44,924 bases of DNA from Myxococcota bacterium. Lineage in GTDB: Bacteria; Myxococcota_C; UBA6777. The notes beneath the pieces are model-generated. The model was not told the DNA's origin. It saw only the letters and a program-made list of their open reading frames with translations, and did not search any database. Shown here piece by piece: positions 8,271 to 14,950 of this stretch. The position numbers were made by a program, and so were the translations under genes. The stretch is from positions 1-44,924 of the forward strand of contig JAKLKB010000042.1 of the NCBI GenBank assembly GCA_023150835.1. The letters run 5' to 3'. Numbering within the stretch: the first letter of the stretch is position 1; each line of letters starts with the position of its first letter.

Positions 8271-10349
8271 GTGAACGCTATCTCTTTTCTTCAACCTGTC
8301 TTCCTCTACGGATTGCTCGCGATCAGCATCCCCATCTTGATCCACCTGATCAGCCGACGACGTGCGGTGCGTTGGCCCTTTGCCGCGATGGAATTTCTGC
8401 TGCGCTCGCATCGCCGCGTTGCCCGCCGTTTGCGACTCAAACAATTCTTGCTCTTGCTCCTGCGCTGCTTGTTGATCGCTGGGCTGGCCCTTGCCTTTGC
8501 CAAACCCTTCTTTCAACGCGCCCAAGGCTCCTCTCCTGCCCAACCTGCCGCTTACGTCTTCATCCTCGATGACTCCATGAGTATGCGCTACCGCGAAGCC
8601 CCCAACGCACCAACTCTCTTTGATCGCGCCCGCTCCTCCATGCAGCGATGGATTCGACGCAATGCTCGTGGCGAAGATCGCCTCGCCTTGCTGCGCGGTG
8701 CTGCCGTCACACAGCCCCAACGCAACGAGCAAACCGAACTCACCTTCGACAAAAACACCCTGCTCAACAAACTCGACGCTTGGCGCGTCACATACGAAAA
8801 CAGCGACCTCGCCGCCGCCATCCTTCGTGCCCAAACCATCCTCCAAAAACAACGCGGCGTACGCGCCCAGATCCTCGTATTCTCAGACTTTACACAACAC
8901 AGCCAGATCACCTACCCCCGCCTGACCGACCAAGATATCCTCGTGCGCTTTTTTCCGATCCGACCCACTCGACCCGCCGAAAATCGCGCCATCCTCTTCG
9001 TCGAAGTCTCTCCCGCCCCTGATATCGGCCAAGATGCGTACCAATTCGATGTGGTATTACGAAACTTTTCCGCAAAACCTTATAGCGACTTGCCCGTCAC
9101 GCTCGTCCTCAACGAGATGCCCCGCGCACGCGGCTTTGTTCACCTCCCCCCTTGGGGGACCGCCCAAAAACGCTTTGTCGTCCAACTCCCTCAAACCGGA
9201 AACTACGCTGGATACGCACAGATCGCTGCCGACGGACTAGACGCCGACGATCGCTACTTCTTCTCCCTGCGCACCCGCAAGCGGCCCTCCCTCTTGCTCG
9301 TCAACGGCGATCCTCGCCCGATCTCCTACCTCGACGAGATCTTCTACCTCACCAACGCCCTGCGCGATGATCAACTTCCCTTTCGCGTCGAGATCAAACA
9401 AGCCACCGCAGACCTCCCCCCCGCCAACAAGTTCGATGTCATCGCTCTCTCCAACATCGAACAGCTTCCCACCGCTTGGCAAGAACAACTCCCCGCTTAT
9501 GTCGCTCGTGGTGGTGGACTTTTTCTGTCGATGGGAAACCAAGTCCGCCCCGAAGCCTTTAACGTCGCCTTCGCCGACCTTTTGCCTCGCCAGTTGCGGG
9601 GTGTCGCTTTTGCAGCCCAACGCCCCGATGGTACGGGCGTGGCACTCTCTCGCTTTTTTGGCGAAGTCCAAGCCAATCACCCTATATTTCAGCGGATGTA
9701 CCGTGATGGCATTCTGTTTCAATCTGCCCGCGCCACCAAGCTCATGCTTGTTGAAACTCGCCGTGCCCAAGAAAGCGGCGAGATCCTTTGGCGCTTTAGC
9801 CACGGCCCACCTGCCCTCCTCGAACGAAAAGTCGGACAAGGTCGCGTCCTCCTCCTGACCACCACCATCGATCGCGATTGGACCGATCTCCCGATCCGAC
9901 CGTTCTTTCAGCCTTGGATACAACGCGTCTTTACCTACCTCGCAGGAGGAGCCCGCTTCCATCGGGGAAGAACCCTGCGCGTCGCCCAAAAAACCCACCT
10001 CCAACTCCCGGGACAAGAACCCCTCCGCATCCTCCCACCGAAAGGCGTCCCTTCCGTCCTCTTGCGCCCCGAAGAACGCGGTTTCCCTTTCCCCGGAGCC
10101 CCACAACCCGGGAACTATCACTTTGAACGCCAAGGCAAACAAATCGATTCCCTCCCTCTTTCCGCCAATATCGATCCCGCCGAGTCGGATCTTCGCCCTC
10201 TCTCTGATCAAGAAATGCAAAAAAGCGGACAGCTTACGCAAACTTCTCGCGCAGGATTCTCTTCGCAATCCGAACGGCTCTGGCCTTTTCTTTTGTTTGC
10301 ACTCTTGCTGTTTTTCTTCCTCGAAGCCATAGCCCTGCGCTTTCTTTAA
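8271..10349 (+). CDS. BatA-like membrane protein with VWA and GATase1-like domains
   Basis: 692 residues starting at GTG 8271, with GGAG 8 bp upstream. The N-terminus has the BatA signature double membrane segment (FLYGLLAISIPILIHLISRR and, after a basic loop, FLLLLLRCLLIAGLALAF). A von Willebrand A domain follows, with an intact metal-site motif (FILDDSMSM). Around residues 340-420 a segment resembles a class I glutamine-amidotransferase-like fold (FDVIALSNIEQLP, ARGGGLFLSMG) without an evident catalytic Cys. A C-terminal membrane helix (LWPFLLFALLLFFFLEAIAL) closes the protein, so the central domains should lie outside the cytoplasm. It is the last gene of the MoxR/VWA block. No further bat genes follow. 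Confidence 0.87.
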   Translation: MNAISFLQPVFLYGLLAISIPILIHLISRRRAVRWPFAAMEFLLRSHRRVARRLRLKQFLLLLLRCLLIAGLALAFAKPFFQRAQGSSPAQPAAYVFILDDSMSMRYREAPNAPTLFDRARSSMQRWIRRNARGEDRLALLRGAAVTQPQRNEQTELTFDKNTLLNKLDAWRVTYENSDLAAAILRAQTILQKQRGVRAQILVFSDFTQHSQITYPRLTDQDILVRFFPIRPTRPAENRAILFVEVSPAPDIGQDAYQFDVVLRNFSAKPYSDLPVTLVLNEMPRARGFVHLPPWGTAQKRFVVQLPQTGNYAGYAQIAADGLDADDRYFFSLRTRKRPSLLLVNGDPRPISYLDEIFYLTNALRDDQLPFRVEIKQATADLPPANKFDVIALSNIEQLPTAWQEQLPAYVARGGGLFLSMGNQVRPEAFNVAFADLLPRQLRGVAFAAQRPDGTGVALSRFFGEVQANHPIFQRMYRDGILFQSARATKLMLVETRRAQESGEILWRFSHGPPALLERKVGQGRVLLLTTTIDRDWTDLPIRPFFQPWIQRVFTYLAGGARFHRGRTLRVAQKTHLQLPGQEPLRILPPKGVPSVLLRPEERGFPFPGAPQPGNYHFERQGKQIDSLPLSANIDPAESDLRPLSDQEMQKSGQLTQTSRAGFSSQSERLWPFLLFALLLFFFLEAIALRFL

Positions 10350-10557
10350 GCACCCCATCCCTCTACCCAAAAACACGCAGGTGTGTAATGTTTCGCGCCG
10401 CCCTCTGTAATAGCGTTGCGATGCACAGCAGGGCTTGCTTGGGACAAAAGAGTTGACAACGCGATCAAGAATATCCAACCCCCCCCAATGCTTTACTCTC
10501 GTATAACATCGGGCTTTTTTGAACCAATCATCCCTGCCTCATTCATGGGTGGTCAAG
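10350..10557. other. Intergenic region before the WecA-like gene
   Basis: 208 bp separate the BatA-like gene from the polysaccharide genes. A perfect TTGACA lies at 10453-10458, but I see no good -10 hexamer at the usual spacing. A TATAAC lies at 10502-10507 without a good -35. A new transcript probably starts here, but I cannot assign the promoter. Confidence 0.3.
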
Positions 10558-12066
10558 ATGCTCTACATCGTCTCAACATTTAGCGGACTCTTTCTCACGT
10601 TGTTTTTGGTTTTTGGTGTGCAGAAACTAGCGCATCGCCTAGGGGCGATCTCTTACCCGGGTGGGCGATCCGTTCATCGCGAACCCACCCCACTCCTCGG
10701 CGGGATCGCGATCTATGTCGCTCTTTCCACCGTCAGTCTGCTCGCGCTCTTCTTCACACACGGACCGATCATCCAAGCACTTTGGCTCTACAAGTGGAAG
10801 TTGCTTGGCGTTTTTCTCGGCGCAACGTCTATCCTGATCGTCGGCATCATCGACGATATCGTCGCTCTCCGAGCGCGCACCAAACTTCTTGGACAACTCT
10901 TCTCTGCTTTGATCTGCGTTGCTTTTGGTTTTAGTATCCCCGCCGTAAGCATCCCCTATCTTGTCGATATACCCTTTGGCACGTTGGGAAGCATCGCTTT
11001 TGTCGTGTGGACCATCGCCATCATCAACGCCATCAACTTGATCGACGGCATGGATGGGCTGGCTTCTGTTGTATGCTTCTTTGCCGCCCTTGGCAACGGC
11101 CTGATCGCGCTGTGGCTTGGAAACCCCTTCATCGCCTTCTTTTCGTTTACCCTCGCGGGTTGTCTTGTCGGCTTTTTGTACCACAACTTCCCCCCCGCCA
11201 AGATCTTCCTCGGTGATACAGGAAGTATGCTGCTCGGCTTTTTGCTTGCCGTTGTCGTTGTCGGTGGCAATATGCAAAAACGCGATACTTCCTTGATGAT
11301 CTTGGCTCCTCTGCTCTTGCTTGCCTTTTCTTTGCTTGACGTCTTTCTCTCGATCATTCGCCGCTTTGTTCGTGGAAAGCCGATCATGTCCTCGGATCTT
11401 GGGCATATCCATCACCGACTCATGCGACGCTTCCGCAATCCTCGCCGTGTCCTTTTTATTGTTGGCCTGTTTTCGATGTTTATGACCTTCGTTTCGATCG
11501 GCACACACCTTTTTGCGGCCACTCCCGCGATCTTTTGGCTCCTGCTTTTGCTTGCAGCCTTCGTTTTGTTCTTTTTTGTTTTTATCTTGGGATACTTCCG
11601 CGTTGACCGCTTGCGCGATGTTCTCGACAACCGCAGCGAAGTCAAGTTCTTCTTCTCCGTAATCGCTTATCTCCCCGGTGTCATCGAGCCTATCAAAACA
11701 CAAGAAGACCTCCTCCAAGAACTTGATTGGGTTTGCCGCGCCCTCAAACCCTACCAAGTCACCCTCTACGACGCCCAAAAAACAACACTCTACCACCACA
11801 AAAATACACGCCCTGTCCATTCAGAATTCCCTGCCCATACAGAAACTTACGCGCTCACCAACGGCGACACCTTCACTTGGGAGATCCCAATCCAACACGC
11901 CGATCCAACAAGCTGTGATCTCCGTCTTGCTTGGCGCGAGATCATCGTCCTCTTTGGTCAACAACTTCAACACATCGAAAAAGTCAGCCTCCACACCCAC
12001 CACGCCCTATCCACCGAGTCTCATTTCCCGCCCCCATCCTCTCACAACTCCCTTCCTCTGGTCTGA
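10558..12066 (+). CDS. WecA/MraY-family polyprenyl-phosphate sugar-1-phosphate transferase
   Basis: About 502 residues from ATG 10558 (GTG 10549 or TTG 10519 are possible). Roughly ten or eleven membrane helices carry the family motifs: HREPTPLLGGIAIY near the N-terminus, GIIDD on the first catalytic loop, NAINLIDGMDGLA, KIFLGDTGSMLLG and the histidine cluster HIHHRLMR. This pattern is that of bacterial WecA-type enzymes, which transfer a HexNAc-1-phosphate from UDP-sugar to undecaprenyl phosphate to start O-antigen or exopolysaccharide synthesis. A soluble C-terminal extension of about 130 residues follows the last helix and has no motif I recognise. The neighbouring Wzy-like gene supports a role in surface polysaccharide. 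The sugar cannot be told from sequence. Confidence 0.85.
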   Translation: MLYIVSTFSGLFLTLFLVFGVQKLAHRLGAISYPGGRSVHREPTPLLGGIAIYVALSTVSLLALFFTHGPIIQALWLYKWKLLGVFLGATSILIVGIIDDIVALRARTKLLGQLFSALICVAFGFSIPAVSIPYLVDIPFGTLGSIAFVVWTIAIINAINLIDGMDGLASVVCFFAALGNGLIALWLGNPFIAFFSFTLAGCLVGFLYHNFPPAKIFLGDTGSMLLGFLLAVVVVGGNMQKRDTSLMILAPLLLLAFSLLDVFLSIIRRFVRGKPIMSSDLGHIHHRLMRRFRNPRRVLFIVGLFSMFMTFVSIGTHLFAATPAIFWLLLLLAAFVLFFFVFILGYFRVDRLRDVLDNRSEVKFFFSVIAYLPGVIEPIKTQEDLLQELDWVCRALKPYQVTLYDAQKTTLYHHKNTRPVHSEFPAHTETYALTNGDTFTWEIPIQHADPTSCDLRLAWREIIVLFGQQLQHIEKVSLHTHHALSTESHFPPPSSHNSLPLV

Positions 12067-12321
12067 TCCGCTTGCTTTCATTTTTCTCACCCCGACTCCA
12101 ACTCCTCTCTGCATTTTTCTTCGGACATGGGAATCGGTGGCCAACATCTTCTTGAGGACATCTTACGCTTTTGTGTACACTCTTTTCGCGTCGATCATCT
12201 GGCCCCTTTGGTTGGTTTGCACAACCAAGGCATCTTCTGTTCGGCGTTTTTTAAGGACGTTTATTCTGTGCATCCTCGATCCATGACACGACGAGCACAC
12301 AATACGACCGCAGTGAGGCAG
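12067..12321. other. Intergenic leader with a small hairpin
   Basis: 255 bp lie between the transferase and the polymerase candidate. An inverted repeat TTGGTTG (12208-12214) and CAACCAA (12222-12228) could form a 7-bp stem with a 7-nt loop in the mRNA leader. The frame is open back to 12127, but that extension is not membrane-like and lacks a good ribosome binding site, so I treat it as non-coding. Confidence 0.35.
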
Positions 12322-13773
12322 ATGATGAATCGTCATTCTCGGATCATTTTTCACCTCTGGCTGACAATCGCCGGTTTGTGCTTTCTTTGTTTTGCGCTTC
12401 TGTTGCTCGACGATCCAACGATGCTCTATTTCTGGAACGCATCGATCCTTTTCGCTATCTGCCTTTGCATCCTGATATCTGTGTATAAGCTTGTGCAAAA
12501 CGAACCAGAAATCGTGTGGACACCCATCCTTTGGTATACCTTTACCTTCGGCGTTTATTTTGGTTTCGGCTCCATGGTTATTCTCTTTGGCCCCCACCAA
12601 ACCATCGAATACATCAACGAGACATATCCGACCGATCAGAATACTCTGCTAAAAATCACCGCCCTCAATCTTACGGGCTTCTTGATCACCCTCTCTTCTT
12701 TTTTGGCTGTATCTTTTGTTCTGCCCCAAAACAACCCCACGCCGATCAACGAGGAGACAAACCTACGCCAAGCTCAATTTTTCGCCATACTTTTTCTCGT
12801 CATTGGGGTATCTGTTCGCTATGTTTTCGTTTTCCCTTACGTATTCGGCCTCACCAATTTCATCTTACCAAGCGCGATCAGCCAATTAGAAGTGCTTTTG
12901 TTGATAAGCATCGTTTTGATATCTTATTTGCGGGTCAAGACGCGAGGGTGGCTCTGGAGTAGCTTATTCGCTATATTGCTCCCGCTCGAAGCCGCTGCTT
13001 CTCTTCTTACCTACAGCAAACTCGCATTTCTTACGATGCCGATCGCTGCCGTGCTCGGCAGCTTTTTAGCCCACAAAAACATCTTCAAACTGTCCGTTTC
13101 AGGTATTTTTATCATAGTCGCTTATGCTTACATAAGCCCCCTAATCAGCGGCTCGCGCATCGAATTCGAAAACCATACCCAAGAAGCAGCCGCCTCGCCG
13201 TTCACCACGCGATGGAAGGTTTTGCAGATGGTCGCAACAAAGCAGGACGAGCAAAGCGAATTCGAAGAAAGTGAAGACAAGGTTCCCATGGGCTGGTGGT
13301 CTCGACTTTGCTACACAAACGTCCAATCCTTTGCATTGTATGAGATATCCGTGGGAAGCGAGTTCTACACCTATGAAAAATGGCCTTACTTTTTTATTCC
13401 CCGCCTTTTAATGCCCGACAAACCACAAATGACCGATGATGGGGCCGACTTTACAGAGAGGATCCATGGAACACGAACCAGCTCGACAGGTTTGGGCTTG
13501 TACATGGAGGGCTATTGGAACGGTGGGATCTTTGGGTTCGTTATCTTTTCGACTTATATGGGGCTGGTGCTGGCTTTTTTGTCTCGCCAATCCTTGTTCT
13601 TTGTCCTTCAACGCAAATGGCTCTATCTTCCGTTAAGCTTTATGTCCGTGCGGCTCGGCATAAACGGTCCGGTCGAGTGGTTTTTTTCTGGCTTTGTTGG
13701 CAGCATGGTTTTGTATTTCGGTTTCTATTGTATCTTTTGGTTTTTCGATAAATTAAAAATTATTCCTCAATGA
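12322..13773 (+). CDS. Polytopic membrane protein, Wzy-like O-antigen polymerase candidate
   Basis: About 483 residues. ATG 12322 or 12325 is preferred because TGAGG lies just upstream and the protein then begins with a short basic tail before its first membrane helix. Around twelve hydrophobic segments are visible. A large soluble loop (about residues 280-380) precedes YMEGYWNGGIFGFVIF, similar to the E-x-Y-x-N-x-G-x-x-G region of oligosaccharide repeat-unit polymerases. Wzy proteins diverge strongly, so the call rests on topology, this motif and the preceding WecA-like gene. The coding strand is AT-richer than its neighbours, as often seen in polysaccharide genes. An unrelated exporter remains possible. 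Confidence 0.6.
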   Translation: MMNRHSRIIFHLWLTIAGLCFLCFALLLLDDPTMLYFWNASILFAICLCILISVYKLVQNEPEIVWTPILWYTFTFGVYFGFGSMVILFGPHQTIEYINETYPTDQNTLLKITALNLTGFLITLSSFLAVSFVLPQNNPTPINEETNLRQAQFFAILFLVIGVSVRYVFVFPYVFGLTNFILPSAISQLEVLLLISIVLISYLRVKTRGWLWSSLFAILLPLEAAASLLTYSKLAFLTMPIAAVLGSFLAHKNIFKLSVSGIFIIVAYAYISPLISGSRIEFENHTQEAAASPFTTRWKVLQMVATKQDEQSEFEESEDKVPMGWWSRLCYTNVQSFALYEISVGSEFYTYEKWPYFFIPRLLMPDKPQMTDDGADFTERIHGTRTSSTGLGLYMEGYWNGGIFGFVIFSTYMGLVLAFLSRQSLFFVLQRKWLYLPLSFMSVRLGINGPVEWFFSGFVGSMVLYFGFYCIFWFFDKLKIIPQ

Positions 13774-13831
13774 GGCGAAATTCACGGATGTGCATTCGGA
13801 CATATCGTGTAAACCATAGCAGTTTGACTTC

Positions 13832-13944
13832 TACGAAATCCGTCCGTTGTGTTATCGTAAAATGTAGGGGTAGCCCCCTGCGGCTGCCCAACCACAGGGC
13901 GTCTACGCGCTATTCTTCGATCACAGATCATTCGGATATCGTAT
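13832..13944 (+). mobile_element. Family-1 short palindromic element, copy A
   Basis: About 113 bp. It begins TACGAAATCCG and ends CGGATATCGTA, so the ends are imperfect inverted repeats. The inside holds the hairpin core GTAGGGGTAGCC...GGCTGCCC. The same order of sequence blocks occurs in copies B (24037-24150) and C (25643-25756, reversed). There is no coding capacity, so it would be non-autonomous (MITE/REP-like). Confidence 0.7.
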
Positions 13945-13966
13945 CATACGAAATCCGAGTGATCTG
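13924..13966. terminator. Long hairpin between convergent genes
   Basis: Arms 13924-13944 and 13946-13966 are 21 bp each, separated by one base and differing at two positions. The left arm is the right end of element copy A and the right arm is a second inverted element end. It lies between the polymerase candidate (+) and the methyltransferase (-). It may terminate transcription from both sides; there is no long T-run, so this is inference. Confidence 0.45.
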
Positions 13967-13990
13967 TACACAAAGGGGAGTAATTTCGTA

Positions 13991-14734
13991 TCACCTCGGG
14001 CGAAGCTTCTCCAGAACAACCGTCAAATTGGGATCAAGGGGCAGTCGTCCAGAAAAATACAAATAACCAAGCATTTGCTCGGCGATCGTGCGCGCTTGAT
14101 AGATCAAACGCCAACGGATCCTCTTGTGCAACGGCCCAACCACTACACGCGCTGCGTTGTCGACGCTCTTGACAACAAACCCGGACATCAGGCCGATCTG
14201 CTTCATACTGTACGGTGTGAGCGTACTTTGGTGAGTGATATCGCCGTGTTGGTAGACTCGACCAAACGGGCTTTGGCCGTTTGGAAAACGCGCAAGAACT
14301 TCTCCGCCCTCCCGCAAGAGTCCTGAAAAAATTTGAAAATAGAGGATTAATTCGTCACGCGTCAAATGCTCGAATACATCAAATGCCACGATCAAATCAA
14401 AAGGCCCCACCAACATTCCTGCTTCTACGAGTTGTGGCAGGAATCCTTCGTACACAGCAGGATGGCGCTGTCTCGTATGTGCGCAAAGCTCGGGGATGAT
14501 CTCGATCCCTGTCACCTGCGCTCCTTGTTGATGCGCCCAGTCCAAAAAAAAGCCTTGCCCAAAGCCGATCTCCAGCACGCGAATCCCTGACCGAAACGCA
14601 ACACGCCGCATCTCCATCGTATAAAGCGCCGCCAACTCAGGGGAGAGCGTTTGTTCCATCGAAGAGAGCAACCATTCCTTTAGCGAAAGGTAATGCTCAT
14701 CATATCTCTTTTTTGGCTCCTGAGAAAAAGACAA
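13991..14734 (-). CDS. Class I SAM-dependent methyltransferase
   Basis: About 247 residues from TTG 14734, which has AAGGA 7-8 bp upstream; TTG 14755 would add seven residues. Motif I (VLEIGFGQGFFLDWA) and the acidic residue ending strand 2 (GIEI) show the SAM-binding fold. FDLIVAFDVFEHL matches motif II of the Methyltransf_11/UbiG-like group. The N-terminal part (KKRYDEHYLSLKEW) resembles methyltransferases found in polysaccharide clusters. The substrate is unknown. It is the last gene of a leftward block and converges on the Wzy-like gene, so a sugar-modifying role is possible but not shown. Confidence 0.8.
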   Translation of the reverse strand: MSFSQEPKKRYDEHYLSLKEWLLSSMEQTLSPELAALYTMEMRRVAFRSGIRVLEIGFGQGFFLDWAHQQGAQVTGIEIIPELCAHTRQRHPAVYEGFLPQLVEAGMLVGPFDLIVAFDVFEHLTRDELILYFQIFSGLLREGGEVLARFPNGQSPFGRVYQHGDITHQSTLTPYSMKQIGLMSGFVVKSVDNAARVVVGPLHKRIRWRLIYQARTIAEQMLGYLYFSGRLPLDPNLTVVLEKLRPR

Positions 14735-14950
14735 TTTTGTTTCCTTTCTTGGCAATTTTTGCGCAATTAAGCTGCATCAACAACGCAGAGATCGCAAACA
14801 TCAAAAGGTTTGCTCCTCTACCCGTAGCACGGCGTATCACCACAGCCGAGGTGTGGAGCGCACACCACCAAAAACGAAAAGGTTTGTTGCTTGTTGCGCC
14901 TCGTGTTCGTTGAGCGAAGCGGAACTCGCAAAGGCTGCGTTGCATCGCGC

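Noticed and set aside
9388-9540. Active glutamine amidotransferase in the BatA-like protein
   Set aside because: The fold resembles class I amidotransferases but no nucleophilic Cys in a G-x-C-x-G elbow is visible.
13774-13990. A complete insertion sequence between the convergent genes
   Set aside because: Only short inverted ends and a hairpin core are present. There is no transposase frame here or elsewhere in the window.
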